From the NCBI GenBank assembly GCA_964490845.1, contig CAZBED010000012.1:1-64000 (forward strand): a stretch of 64,000 nt of DNA. The letters are read 5' to 3'. This DNA is from JADJSS01 sp964490845 (GTDB lineage Bacteria > Bacteroidota > Bacteroidia > Chitinophagales > JADIYW01). Positions 16,195 through 25,403 of the stretch are shown one piece after another. A program made the position numbers and the translations under genes. Numbering within the stretch: position 1 is the first letter of the stretch; the number at the start of each line of letters is the position of its first letter. Below the pieces are notes generated by a model that did no database searches, was not told the origin of the DNA, and saw only the letters and a list, made by a program, of their open reading frames with translations.

Positions 16195-17142
16195 ATGAAA
16201 GTAGGAGATAAAATACGAGTTTTCGCGCCGGCAACGGTAGCAAACGTAGCCTGTGGATTCGATGTGCTGGGTTTTGCTATTGATAAACCCGGTGACGAGT
16301 TAATTATGGAGATTACAGCGGAGAAAGGCGTGGTGATTGCGGATATTGAAGGAGATGGAGGTGTATTGCCCCGTGATGCACAAAAAAATTCAGCCACTGT
16401 TGCCATTCAGGATTATCTGGATTATATAAAAGCGGATTTTGGGTGTAAGATTTGGCTGAAAAAGATGATGCCAAGCGGCAGCGGATTAGGCAGCAGCGCA
16501 GCCAGCGCAGTTGCCGGTGTGTATGCCATAAATATGTTGTGCAATGAACGACTGACGAAACAGGAAATGCTTCCATTTTTATTAGATGCGGAAAAAGCTG
16601 CATGCGACGCGGCCATAGCGGATAACGTGGCGGCGGGTTTGTTTGGCGGTTTTATTCTCGTCAGAAGTTATGAACCACTGGATATATTGCAGATTCCGGT
16701 GCCGGATGATTTATGGTGTGCCGTTATCAATCCACATGTGATAGTTTTGACCAAAGAAGCACGGGAAATTCTGCCGAAAGAGATTCCACTGGCCCATTCT
16801 CTTCGACAAAGCGCGAATGTAGGCGGTATGATGGTCGGTTTACTGCGCGGCGATTATGATTTGATTGGCAGAAGCCTGGTGGATTACATTGCGGAGCCAT
16901 ACAGAAGTAAACTGATTCCGGGGTTTTACGAAATGAAACAGGCAGCGAAAGATGCCGGGGCACTGGGCGGCAGTATTAGCGGCAGCGGGCCCAGTGTATT
17001 TGCGCTCTGCCACGGAAAAGAAACGGCTTATAAAGCCGGCGATGCCATGAAAGAAGTGATGAATAAGCTGAATATCGGAGCAGATGTATATGTAAGCAAA
17101 GTCAATAATCAGGGGCCGAAAGTATTGCCATTAACAGATTAA
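16195..17142 (+). CDS. thrB: Homoserine kinase (GHMP family)
   Basis: Phosphorylates homoserine for threonine synthesis. GHMP signatures: PATVANVACGFDVLGFA near the N-terminus, the ATP-binding PSGSGLGSSAAS, and the C-terminal GGSISGSGPSVFALC. I place the start at ATG 16195 (MKVGDKIRVFAPA), which gives 315 residues and a normal N-terminus; a TTG start at 16165 would add ten unconserved residues and lies only 4 bp after the thrA stop. Second gene of the threonine operon. Confidence 0.95.
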   Translation: MKVGDKIRVFAPATVANVACGFDVLGFAIDKPGDELIMEITAEKGVVIADIEGDGGVLPRDAQKNSATVAIQDYLDYIKADFGCKIWLKKMMPSGSGLGSSAASAVAGVYAINMLCNERLTKQEMLPFLLDAEKAACDAAIADNVAAGLFGGFILVRSYEPLDILQIPVPDDLWCAVINPHVIVLTKEAREILPKEIPLAHSLRQSANVGGMMVGLLRGDYDLIGRSLVDYIAEPYRSKLIPGFYEMKQAAKDAGALGGSISGSGPSVFALCHGKETAYKAGDAMKEVMNKLNIGADVYVSKVNNQGPKVLPLTD

Positions 17143-17185
17143 AATTTTCCTTTATCATACCACGATGAAAGAAAAATAAAATAGT

Positions 17186-17410
17186 ATGAAAGAGTTTTTT
17201 TCAAAATATAAAACGGAAGCGCTTATTATCGCCGTCATTCTGCTCGTAATGTTTCTTCCTTATTTTATTATGAGCTCAGGTATTATTACATCCACGGAAA
17301 AATTAAAGGAAACAGAAAATATCACGCGTGAGTTGACACCTCTCGTGATTGGCTTGCTTTGCGCCCTGATTGTATATAGAGCAATAAAGAGAAACAGGGA
17401 AGAAGATTAA
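17186..17410 (+). CDS. Small two-helix membrane protein inside the threonine operon
   Basis: A 74-residue protein not recognised as any named family. Two hydrophobic helices (about 12-29 and 49-65) flank a polar segment with STEKLKETENITRE, and the C-terminus is basic then acidic (RAIKRNREED). It sits between thrB and thrC with short gaps of 43 and 39 bp, on the same strand, so it should be co-transcribed with the threonine genes. It has no residues pointing to transport or catalysis. It may be unrelated to threonine synthesis. Confidence 0.6.
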   Translation: MKEFFSKYKTEALIIAVILLVMFLPYFIMSSGIITSTEKLKETENITRELTPLVIGLLCALIVYRAIKRNREED

Positions 17411-17449
17411 TTCTGTCATTCTCTAATCCATTACGTTTAATTAATAATT

Positions 17450-18757
17450 ATGAAATTATATTCCACCAAACATCAGAGTCCGGATGTAGATTTAAAAGAA
17501 GCAGTATTGAAAGGACTGCCACCGGATAATGGTTTGTATATGCCGTATGAAATAAATCCGTTGCCGCAGAAATTCTGGGACCATCTGGATAGTTATACGT
17601 TCAACGAAATGGCGTATCATATTGCTCACAACTTTATTGGGGAATCCATTCCCGCAGCGGAATTAAATAAAATCATACAACAAGCCTACGATTTTGATGC
17701 GCCTCTGATTGAAGTGGGCGATTATTCCGTATTAGAGTTGTTTCACGGCCCAACGCTTGCGTTTAAAGATTTCGGGGCTCGTTTCATGGGACGGCTCATG
17801 GGCTATTTTTTACGAAATAATGACAAAGAAGTGAATATTCTTGTAGCCACTTCGGGCGATACCGGCTCTGCCGTAGCGCATGGATTTTTGAATGTAGAGG
17901 GTATCAAGGTAACCATTCTATACCCGAAAGGCAAGGTAAGCGATATACAGGAAAAACAGTTTACCACGCTCGGAGCAAATATCATCGCACTGGAAATTGA
18001 CGGTACCTTTGATGATTGCCAGGCATTGGTGAAGCAGGCATTCCTGGATAAAGAACTGAATGAACGGCTGACATTGTCATCCGCAAACTCTATCAATATT
18101 GCACGGTTGATTCCACAGTCGTTTTATTACATCTATGCATACAAACAACTTGACGACAAGAGCCTGCCGCTATATTTTTCGGTTCCTTCCGGGAATTTCG
18201 GAAACCTGACCGCTGGTTTGTTTGCAAAAAAAATGGGATTGCCGTTGACTAAAATGATTGCCGCCACTAATTCAAATGATATATTTACCGTTTATCACAG
18301 AACCGGAAAATTTGAACCTAAAGCATCCGTGCAAACTATTTCCAATGCGATGGATGTGGGCAACCCGAGTAATTTTGCCCGTATGATGGATATCTACGAC
18401 AATGACGTGATTAATGTCCGTGATGCTATTGAAGCTTACTCGTACGATAATCAGGAAACGGAAAATTGTATCAAAAACGTGTATGAAAAGTATAACTACT
18501 TATTATGCCCGCATACAGCCGTTGGTTATCTGGGATTGGACGAGTATGTCTATGAACATGATTTGAACCCCTTATATATAAACGGTGTCATATTGGCAAC
18601 CGCTCACCCTGTTAAATTCGGGGAGGTTGTAGAGCCCTTAATAGGCCGTCAGGTAGAGGTGCCTCAACGCCTGCAAAGTATTATTAACGGTAAAAAGTTG
18701 TCTGTGCCTATGCCGGCTGACTTCTTAAAATTTAAAGAGTGGTTATTGACGAGGTAG
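17450..18757 (+). CDS. thrC: Threonine synthase
   Basis: PLP enzyme converting O-phosphohomoserine to threonine. The Schiff-base lysine is Lys106 in TLAFKDFGARF; the phosphate-binding loop is ATSGDTGSAVAHGF near 141-154; SVPSGNFGNLTAGLFA lies near 245. The length of 435 and the N-terminal YSTKHQSPDVDLKEAVLKG are those of the bacterial/fungal type threonine synthase. Last gene of the threonine operon; the secreted esterase gene begins about 50 bp later on the same strand with no clear terminator between. Confidence 0.95.
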   Translation: MKLYSTKHQSPDVDLKEAVLKGLPPDNGLYMPYEINPLPQKFWDHLDSYTFNEMAYHIAHNFIGESIPAAELNKIIQQAYDFDAPLIEVGDYSVLELFHGPTLAFKDFGARFMGRLMGYFLRNNDKEVNILVATSGDTGSAVAHGFLNVEGIKVTILYPKGKVSDIQEKQFTTLGANIIALEIDGTFDDCQALVKQAFLDKELNERLTLSSANSINIARLIPQSFYYIYAYKQLDDKSLPLYFSVPSGNFGNLTAGLFAKKMGLPLTKMIAATNSNDIFTVYHRTGKFEPKASVQTISNAMDVGNPSNFARMMDIYDNDVINVRDAIEAYSYDNQETENCIKNVYEKYNYLLCPHTAVGYLGLDEYVYEHDLNPLYINGVILATAHPVKFGEVVEPLIGRQVEVPQRLQSIINGKKLSVPMPADFLKFKEWLLTR

Positions 18758-18805
18758 GCGGGAAATGAGAAAATTGTGTTATTTTTAATAAGGCAAATTG
18801 TTTCT

Positions 18806-20044
18806 ATGCAAAAAATATCTACACTCCTTTTTTTCTTATTGCTCAGCTTTTCAGTTTTCTCACAAACGAGGTATCTGGATGCCCTTTTTGAATTTACACA
18901 CCACAGGGATATCCTTTATGGAAGCAATTACGACAACAAAAATCAGCTGACTCAACTGCTGATGGATGTTTATGAACCGGCTGATGATACGGCACAGTTC
19001 CGGCCCATTATCTTTTTTATTCACGGAGGTTCGTTTGTCGGAGGCAGCAGAACAGACCAGTCTATCGATAAGACGGCGGAATATTTTTCGCGGAAAGGAT
19101 ATGTGACAGCTAATATTGAATACAGAGTGGAGCAAACAAATATCATTTCCCCTTTTCTGAATTTCGGAGATGTCTATAACTGGTATCGCGCCATTGGAAG
19201 AGTGACGCAGGATATTAAAGCAGCTATACGCTACATTAAAAAAGATGTGGCGACGAATAATAATCAATACAAAGTGGACACCACGAAAATATTTTTATAC
19301 GGCTCATCCGCCGGTGCCATCGGGGCGCTCCATGCTGTCTATTTAGATGATACCACCGAGATGGCGCCTTTGTTTAAAGCAGCCTATAAAGATTTGGGTG
19401 GGTTGGACGGAAATAGTGTAAACCCTGGCTATTCCATGAAAGGAATAAAAGCAGTGGTGAGTTGCAGCGGTGCGTTGGAGAATGTTAATTATATCAATAA
19501 TAATACGGATATCGCTTATCTCGCCTTTCACAACAATCCGGATTTGACGGTGCCGTTTGATATGGGATGTTTCGTTACCGTTGCCTGTCATTTGGGTTAT
19601 TTTTATGGAGCGAACAGGATATATCCCAAAGCCAGAAGCCTCGGTATAAATGCCGAATTTTATCCTATCAATAAATTAGGTCATCCGGTAGATGCTGTTG
19701 CTGATGAGACGACACACGCATTAGTCTTGCAAAAAACAACTGATTTCTTATACCGTATTCTGAACCCGGGAGTGGTTTCATCGGTTCGCCCTGATAGCTG
19801 GAAACAGCTCGAATTATTTCCCAATCCGTCTAGTGGTTCGTTCTCTGTTCAGATTCCAAAGGATATTCAGTACAAATCAGTTACATTGGAAATCTTGAAT
19901 ATTGAAGGGCAATTGGTGTATTCTGCAGTCAGCAGGAATAAAGAAAAAATAGATGTGAGTGCGCAGCTTCCGAACGGTTTGTATCTGCTAACACTAAAGA
20001 CAGATACTCAGAATTATCTCTCTAAAATTAATATCGTTCACTAA
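18806..20044 (+). CDS. Secreted alpha/beta-hydrolase (esterase-like) with T9SS sorting domain
   Basis: Starting at ATG 18806 (MQKISTLLFFLLLSFSVFS) the protein has a clear signal peptide; longer alternative starts would bury it. The hydrolase domain has the oxyanion motif FIHGGSFVGGS and the nucleophile elbow GSSAGAIGALHAV, as in BD-FAE/carboxylesterase proteins; the late His is probably in LGHPVDA. The last 80 residues (ELFPNPSSGSFSVQ, LEILNIEGQLVY, LPNGLYLLTL) are a T9SS type A sorting domain, so the enzyme should be exported and attached to, or released from, the cell surface. Substrate unknown; ester or acyl-polysaccharide is plausible. Confidence 0.88.
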   Translation: MQKISTLLFFLLLSFSVFSQTRYLDALFEFTHHRDILYGSNYDNKNQLTQLLMDVYEPADDTAQFRPIIFFIHGGSFVGGSRTDQSIDKTAEYFSRKGYVTANIEYRVEQTNIISPFLNFGDVYNWYRAIGRVTQDIKAAIRYIKKDVATNNNQYKVDTTKIFLYGSSAGAIGALHAVYLDDTTEMAPLFKAAYKDLGGLDGNSVNPGYSMKGIKAVVSCSGALENVNYINNNTDIAYLAFHNNPDLTVPFDMGCFVTVACHLGYFYGANRIYPKARSLGINAEFYPINKLGHPVDAVADETTHALVLQKTTDFLYRILNPGVVSSVRPDSWKQLELFPNPSSGSFSVQIPKDIQYKSVTLEILNIEGQLVYSAVSRNKEKIDVSAQLPNGLYLLTLKTDTQNYLSKINIVH

Positions 20045-20049
20045 ACGAA

Positions 20050-21204
20050 TTATTGCTCTTTCAGTTTTATCATTGGCGCCGTTACGGGATTGATGATGCC
20101 GGTATCACCATGTGGAAACCTGCAGGAGTAGTTCCTGAACTTTTTAGGTTTGGTTTTGTAGCGAGGGTCGGGACGGTAGTAGTCGGAGGAAATTATCTGG
20201 GCACCACTTTCAAAGGCTTTCATCATCTGAGTATAATCGCCGCTTCTGTTTTGTTTGTTGGGATTGTCAGCCCTTGTCCGGATTATATATCCTTTCTGAA
20301 CAGCCGCTTTAATTTCCTTCTCCTTTTCAATAGGGTCTTCATATTTTATAAATGCAGCTTCCGGATTGCCTTCTTTTGAAAACGTAAACATCAGCCTGCC
20401 TTCCAGATTCGGATGTCCGATTAAATAAGGTTTATCCGATTTTTCCATGGTGATAAAAATAAACTTACCGCGTGCTTCTCCAATACTGGGCCAGTTGTTC
20501 GCGGCAACGGCTTCGCTGAGTGTATTAAAATTTCCTCTTACCATATCCGGCGTGATTATTTTGTCGGGATGGTCGCCAAAAATTGCTTTTATTTCTGTAT
20601 CGATATCATCACACAATGCAGGGGTGAAGGGGATAGCTTTTGCGAAGTGTAATTTTTTTAACGTAGATGCTATAGTTTCTTCCTTTCCTTCAATTAATAT
20701 AAAAATTGGTAAATGTGTCGGATGCACGTCACTCCATTTTTTTAAATCTGCCAGCATACTTTTGAATGTGTAATACCGTGTATTATAATCGATGTCCGGG
20801 ATATGCATAACCTTGAATCCGGGCTCTTTGAGTGCCGCAATACCGGATGCTTTCGGCTTACCTAACAGGTTATTTTTTTTTCTGTAATAAAATTGTCCGC
20901 CATGAGGGTCGGGATAGATGTCAATCTCAAAACTTCGGAGATGGAAAGAGTCCAGTTGTAGTTGTAAGGGTTCATGCTCATAATCCAGTTCATGCGGGTC
21001 ATATTCTTTTGGTAAAATGCCGCTCAGCCCTTTCAGAAAATTTAGTACAGGTTTATTTGCCCGCAGATGATAGCTGTTGTGGCTGCCAATAATTTGCAGT
21101 TGATTAATCTTTAAGGAGTCAATATTTACTGATGGTTGCCCATATCCAAAATGAAAGGATATCAGGATAATGAAAACAAAAATCGGATAACGCATGTGTA
21201 GCAT
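20050..21204 (-). CDS. Secreted calcium-dependent PI-PLC-like protein (copy 1)
   Basis: A 384-residue protein of the phosphatidylinositol-specific phospholipase C1-like family. After a signal peptide (cleavage near GYG-Q) come QIIGSHNSYH, with catalytic-type His42, then SFEIDIYPDPHGGQF and VMHIPDIDY, followed by WSDVHPTHLPIFILIEGKE and a C-terminal IISSDYYRPDPRYK block. These are the TIM-barrel landmarks of the family. It has a close tandem paralogue 34 bp upstream. The Met at residue 4 is an equally good start. True substrate (phosphoinositide or another phosphodiester) is not established by sequence. Confidence 0.85.
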   Translation of the reverse strand: MLHMRYPIFVFIILISFHFGYGQPSVNIDSLKINQLQIIGSHNSYHLRANKPVLNFLKGLSGILPKEYDPHELDYEHEPLQLQLDSFHLRSFEIDIYPDPHGGQFYYRKKNNLLGKPKASGIAALKEPGFKVMHIPDIDYNTRYYTFKSMLADLKKWSDVHPTHLPIFILIEGKEETIASTLKKLHFAKAIPFTPALCDDIDTEIKAIFGDHPDKIITPDMVRGNFNTLSEAVAANNWPSIGEARGKFIFITMEKSDKPYLIGHPNLEGRLMFTFSKEGNPEAAFIKYEDPIEKEKEIKAAVQKGYIIRTRADNPNKQNRSGDYTQMMKAFESGAQIISSDYYRPDPRYKTKPKKFRNYSCRFPHGDTGIINPVTAPMIKLKEQ

Positions 21205-21237
21205 ACCTCTAAATTAACCAGAAATTCAGAAAAAATG

Positions 21238-22413
21238 TTATTCGGCAATTTTCCCAATCCCTTTCTTGTCGGCGGCACTCACCGGATTAATTCTGGCCAG
21301 ATCGCCATTTGGAAACTGGCATTTGTAATTAGTAAATTTAGTTGGTTGCGTTTCATACCGAGGGTCCGGCCTGTAGTAATCTGTTGAGATAATTTGTCCG
21401 CCGCTGCGGAAGGCTGCTTCCTGATTAGCATAACTGCCTGTTCTGTTTTCACCATTCGGGCCATCGGCTCTGGTGCGGATGATATAACCTGCTTCTACGG
21501 CGCTTTTAATTTTTGTCTCATCACCGGCAGCATCATTGTATTTTAAAAAAGCACTTTCCGGTGTCCCCGGATTATCCATATATAAAAACATAGCCCTTCC
21601 CTGAAAAGACGGATGCCCCTGCAGGTACTCATTGTCTCCTCCGCCTTCCATGACGAATACAAACTTGCCTCTGCTTTCCCCTATGGTAGGCCAGCTGGCG
21701 GCGAGTACAGCTTCTTCTAAGGTAGCGAAACTGCCTCTCACTTTGTCAGGCGTTATTACTTTATCCAGTGCGTCGCCAAAAACACTTTTAATTTCCTTGT
21801 CTATATCATCGCATAAAGCCGGTGTAAATTTTATGGCAGTGGTAAATCCTAAAAATCCGAGTATATCGCCTACGGTAGACTCTTTAGTCTCGATGTGCAG
21901 GAAAATAGGAATATGATTCGGGTGTGCATCCGACCAGGTTTTTAGAAACTGCAATGCGCTTTTAAACGTATAGAAGTGCGTTTCGTAATCGATATCCGGA
22001 ATATGCAACACCTTAAAACCGGGTTGTTTTAACTCATCGACGCCGGAAGCTACCGGAAGTTGTGCAAACAAATTACCCTGTCTGTTATAAAATCTGCCTC
22101 CTGAGGGGTCGGCATACAGGTCGATTTCAAACCCTCTCATCTGATAAATATCCAATTGGTCTTCAAAGGGTTCATGATAATAATCAAGGGCTTCCACCTT
22201 GTATTCTGCAGGCAGCAAGAAATTAATATTACTTAAAAAAGAAAACAGATTGTTCGGCATATGTTTATGGTAGCTGTTGTGGCTTCCTAAAATCTGTATC
22301 TGATTTAGTTTTAATTTATTGATTTCAGTCTGATCGGGAATGTTTGTATTGCTTTCTTTTGTACAACCGGCAATAATCCAAGTGAAAAAAAGTAGATAGA
22401 TGTATGTTTTCAT
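21238..22413 (-). CDS. PI-PLC-like lipoprotein (copy 2)
   Basis: A 391-residue paralogue of the downstream gene, with the same blocks in the same order: QILGSHNSYHKHMP, FEIDLYADPSGGRF, VLHIPDIDY, WSDAHPNHIPIFLHIETKE, IISTDYYRPDPRYE. Unlike copy 1 it carries a lipobox (TWIIAGC at about 12-18), so it should be an outer-membrane or periplasmic lipoprotein. The two genes are 34 bp apart and evidently arose by tandem duplication, then diverged in localisation. They form a two-gene minus-strand unit. Confidence 0.86.
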   Translation of the reverse strand: MKTYIYLLFFTWIIAGCTKESNTNIPDQTEINKLKLNQIQILGSHNSYHKHMPNNLFSFLSNINFLLPAEYKVEALDYYHEPFEDQLDIYQMRGFEIDLYADPSGGRFYNRQGNLFAQLPVASGVDELKQPGFKVLHIPDIDYETHFYTFKSALQFLKTWSDAHPNHIPIFLHIETKESTVGDILGFLGFTTAIKFTPALCDDIDKEIKSVFGDALDKVITPDKVRGSFATLEEAVLAASWPTIGESRGKFVFVMEGGGDNEYLQGHPSFQGRAMFLYMDNPGTPESAFLKYNDAAGDETKIKSAVEAGYIIRTRADGPNGENRTGSYANQEAAFRSGGQIISTDYYRPDPRYETQPTKFTNYKCQFPNGDLARINPVSAADKKGIGKIAE

Positions 22414-22474
22414 AGTGAAAATTCAAAGAGAATAAAGATAGTAAACTTTATTCACAAGGGAACATTCGGAAAAT

Positions 22475-22499
22475 AAAAAAAGCGCCCGTTAGGCGCTTT
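22475..22499 (-). terminator. Intrinsic terminator of the DUF885 gene
   Basis: On the minus strand AAAGCGCC, a short loop, and GGGCGCTTT are followed by TTTTTATTTT. The stem is 8 bp and the U-tract faces the direction of the DUF885 gene, whose stop codon is about 90 bp before. It separates that gene from the phospholipase pair downstream. Confidence 0.75.
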
Positions 22500-22587
22500 A
22501 GAACTATTTTAGTCTGCTCATAAATTAGACTGCAATCTTATATTCAAGTTGTATCAAATTCATGGTAAACGCAACTTTTTTAACACA

Positions 22588-24324
22588 TTATTTTTGAGGT
22601 AATAACAACTCGCGGATATATTTGACAGGGGCACTGCCATAACCCAGAAAGGCTTCGTTAAACTGCTTTACAGTATATGTGTCCCCTTTCGCTTTTTTAT
22701 ACTCATCTCTCAGCTGCATAATTTCATGAAACCCGGTAAAATAACTGCAAAGTTGTACGCTGGTTAGTGTAGCCCGTTTCCATTTTCCCTCCGCTTCCGC
22801 CTGTTGCTGAAAGCCATGGTTGACCATCAGGTTCATTGCTTCCTCTTTGTTCATGTTTTTGGTATGGATACTGATGTCCAGAATGGTATTACAAACAGCC
22901 CTCAAGTTCCATTTGTAGTACATTAGCCACATTTCCGGTTCATTGTTGCCATATCCGTTTTCCATCATCATATATTCCGAGTAAACGGCCCAGCCTTCTA
23001 TCATGGCGCCGTTTCCTAAGATGGATTTAATCATGGAAGGAGACTTATTGCTGTAAATTAATTGCACATAATGGCCGGGTATAGCTTCATGGATATTCAG
23101 GATTTGAAGAATATAATGGTTATACTCTCTCAGGTAACTTTCTGCACGCTCTGCGCTCCATCCCTCCAGAGTGCCTACATTGTAGTACGCGGTTCCATTT
23201 TTCTCATACGGCCCCGGTGAACTCATGGAGGCGCCGGCAACACCGGCCATATATCCGGGCTCTTTCCGCACTTTCAGCGGTTTCGCAGGATCCATATACA
23301 CCAGGTTTTTTTCTTTTACAAAAGCGGTTAGTTCAGGCAACTGTTTTTCAATTTCCTGTTTGAAATTTTCCGGCTTGACGTGATAAACGGAGATGGTATC
23401 AATTACTTTTTTTATCAATACCAGTTTGTCTTTTGGCATTGGCTCATTTCCAAAGTATTTTGGCCAAAGTTTTGCAGCAATCTTTCCCATTTCGGCGTGC
23501 AGGTAGTCTTTTCGGCTCAGGGCAGCTTCAAATATTTCATTGGAAGAATATCTGCTCTGCAAATCAAAATTGAATTTTTGGGCATATAAATCTGCACCCA
23601 GTCTGAAACTTCTGGGAAAATCATTTTTAAACGATTTCAGAAAACTGATATAACCGCGGATGGCTTCCGAGGCTTCTTTTCCTCTTTTGAGGTAGGCATC
23701 TTCTGTTTCCGGATAAAATTTCATTGCCTTCACAGAATCAACAAAATCAGTTTCAAACAAAGATAATGCTCCTTCGTTTTGGTCAATAGCCAGTTGCAGA
23801 TGCTCTGCTGTAGGATTCTTGATGTTTTTTTGAGCGGCCGCATAGTAGGCCGGCACATTCTTCAGTTTGAGGTAAAAAAACGATAATCTTGTTTTTAAAG
23901 GAGCGTAATTTTCAGATAATATATACGAAAATGACGCGCCGATATTGTAGTTAGAAGGATCCCATTCATGGGATTTCAGTGTTTCGATATCCCATCTTAT
24001 TTTTTTCAGGAAATTCTCCATCAGATAATAGTCGGTTTTGTTGGCGCCGGTTAATTGATCAACAGGGAAACTTTTTAATTTTTTAAGCTCCACATCAGAA
24101 AAAGACAATTCTTTAGCGCGTTGGATGTCGGTTGGTGCGTAGAGGATGCTGTCATACTGGTGATAGCCTATCATGGTCGCCCAGTCAGGGTACATTTTCC
24201 ATAACCTTTGTATGAATCCGACTTTATAGTTATTATATAATACGTTTTTAGAAGGGGGTTTTGAACCGGAAAATGACAGTAAAATGTTTAAAAAAATGAC
24301 GAAGAAAAGACTTATCTTTCTCAT
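22588..24324 (-). CDS. DUF885-family secreted metallopeptidase-like protein
   Basis: A 578-residue protein with an N-terminal signal peptide (MRKISLFFVIFLNILLSFSG) and the DUF885 signature HEAIPGHYVQL near residue 412, followed about 30 residues later by the EGWAVYSE block whose Glu would complete a zinc site. The C-terminal QLCSYFTGFHEIMQLRDEYKK block is also typical. Members are helical zinc-dependent peptidases by similarity, but substrates are mostly unknown. The gene stands alone between the his leader region and an intrinsic terminator. Function beyond likely periplasmic peptide hydrolysis is inference. Confidence 0.85.
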   Translation of the reverse strand: MRKISLFFVIFLNILLSFSGSKPPSKNVLYNNYKVGFIQRLWKMYPDWATMIGYHQYDSILYAPTDIQRAKELSFSDVELKKLKSFPVDQLTGANKTDYYLMENFLKKIRWDIETLKSHEWDPSNYNIGASFSYILSENYAPLKTRLSFFYLKLKNVPAYYAAAQKNIKNPTAEHLQLAIDQNEGALSLFETDFVDSVKAMKFYPETEDAYLKRGKEASEAIRGYISFLKSFKNDFPRSFRLGADLYAQKFNFDLQSRYSSNEIFEAALSRKDYLHAEMGKIAAKLWPKYFGNEPMPKDKLVLIKKVIDTISVYHVKPENFKQEIEKQLPELTAFVKEKNLVYMDPAKPLKVRKEPGYMAGVAGASMSSPGPYEKNGTAYYNVGTLEGWSAERAESYLREYNHYILQILNIHEAIPGHYVQLIYSNKSPSMIKSILGNGAMIEGWAVYSEYMMMENGYGNNEPEMWLMYYKWNLRAVCNTILDISIHTKNMNKEEAMNLMVNHGFQQQAEAEGKWKRATLTSVQLCSYFTGFHEIMQLRDEYKKAKGDTYTVKQFNEAFLGYGSAPVKYIRELLLPQK

Positions 24325-24410
24325 AAGTGGAATTTAGTGTACAAAAATACAAATTCATTTCATTAATCTTAATTTAAAACACAGCACTCGTCAGTAGGCA
24401 GATGTTTTTG

Positions 24411-24418
24411 TAAATTTG
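24411..24418 (+). promoter_or_regulatory. -7 element of the his promoter
   Basis: TAAATTTG fits the Bacteroidota -7 consensus TAnnTTTG exactly. It ends six bases before the leader-peptide ATG, so the leader would be translated almost from the transcript 5' end. No good TTTG lies at the matching -33 position. Confidence 0.5.
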
Positions 24419-24423
24419 AGTAG

Positions 24424-24474
24424 ATGTTACCTGTACTGCACTTATTTCATCACCTTTTTCATCACTCCCGATAG
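24424..24474 (+). CDS. hisL: His leader peptide
   Basis: The 16-codon frame reads MLPVLHLFHHLFHHSR, with five histidines in the last eleven residues, ending in TAG. It lies about 70 bp before hisG in the same direction, and the attenuator hairpin starts inside its last codons. This is the classical layout for ribosome-mediated attenuation: when charged tRNA-His is scarce, the ribosome stalls on the His codons and the terminator cannot form. The composition makes chance unlikely. Confidence 0.88.
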   Translation: MLPVLHLFHHLFHHSR

Positions 24475-24492
24475 GAGTGTGTGATTATTTTT
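24461..24492 (+). terminator. Attenuator hairpin of the his operon
   Basis: ATCACTCC (24461-24468) and GGAGTGTGTGAT (24474-24485) pair around CGATA with a small bulge, followed by TATTTTT. It overlaps the end of the leader peptide, so a ribosome that completes translation or stalls will change folding. Competing anti-terminator pairing could not be resolved by eye. Confidence 0.65.
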
Positions 24493-24545
24493 CAAATCAT
24501 TTATATTTCCTGTTTTATTAATATTCAAACAAGTAAATTTGTAGT

Positions 24546-25403
24546 ATGCAACGATTAAAACTCGCTATACAGAAAAAAGGAAGACTGAGTGATGATTCCA
24601 TCCAGTTGATTCATGAATGTGATATTTCATTCCCGAACAGTTCCGGGAAACTGGTTACATCCGCCTATGATTTTCCGGTAGATATTTTATTTCTGCGCGA
24701 TGACGATATTCCGGATTATGTGCAGGATGGAGTAGCCGATATAGGTATTGTAGGGGAAAATGTATTGGTGGAATCTGATAAACAAGTGGATGAGGTGCTG
24801 AAAATGGGTTTCGGGAAATGCCGCTTGTCCTTAGCGGTTCCGAGAAACCTTGATTTTAAATCGATAAAAGACCTCGAGAGTAAATCAATTGCCACTTCTT
24901 ATCCGAGGATCTTACAGCGTTACCTCGATACAAATGATGTTAAAGCGGATATTCATGTAATCAGCGGTTCCGTAGAGATTGCACCAGGCATCGGTTTAGC
25001 AGACGCTATCTGTGACATTGTTTCTACCGGTTCCACTTTGTTGAGTAACGGATTGAAAGAAGTGGAACAGATTTTTCATTCAGAAGCGGTATTGATAAAG
25101 AATAAGCATTTGTCTGACGAAAAAAATGACATCCTGCACCAGTTGTTGTTTCGCATTGAGGCCGTAAAAAGAGCACAAAAAAACAAATATATTTTATTGA
25201 ACGCGCCCAATGAAAGCTTGGAAAAGATAATCTCATTATTGCCCGGTATAAATTCTCCGACAGTACAGGCGCTGGCTAAAGATGGCTGGAGTTCGGTACA
25301 TTCCGTTATTACGGAAAAAGATTTCTGGGAAAAAATTCAGCAACTGAAAGATGCAGGTGCAGAAGGTATCCTGGTGATGCCGATTGAAAAATTAATTTAT
25401 TAA
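24546..25403 (+). CDS. hisG: ATP phosphoribosyltransferase, long form
   Basis: First step of histidine synthesis: ATP plus PRPP to phosphoribosyl-ATP. At 285 residues it is the long HisG form, with two catalytic subdomains (QKKGRLSDDSIQL at the N-terminus, GIVGENVL near 75, and the PRPP loop with DAICDIVSTGSTLLSNGL near 155-172). The C-terminal ACT-like regulatory domain ends in AEGILVMPIEKLI, so histidine feedback is expected and no HisZ is needed. First structural gene after the leader. Confidence 0.96.
   Translation: MQRLKLAIQKKGRLSDDSIQLIHECDISFPNSSGKLVTSAYDFPVDILFLRDDDIPDYVQDGVADIGIVGENVLVESDKQVDEVLKMGFGKCRLSLAVPRNLDFKSIKDLESKSIATSYPRILQRYLDTNDVKADIHVISGSVEIAPGIGLADAICDIVSTGSTLLSNGLKEVEQIFHSEAVLIKNKHLSDEKNDILHQLLFRIEAVKRAQKNKYILLNAPNESLEKIISLLPGINSPTVQALAKDGWSSVHSVITEKDFWEKIQQLKDAGAEGILVMPIEKLIY

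Noticed and set aside
17803..18096. 97-codon minus-strand frame inside thrC
   Set aside because: Pure antisense shadow of a conserved gene. Similar shadows occur in most large genes here and were left out.
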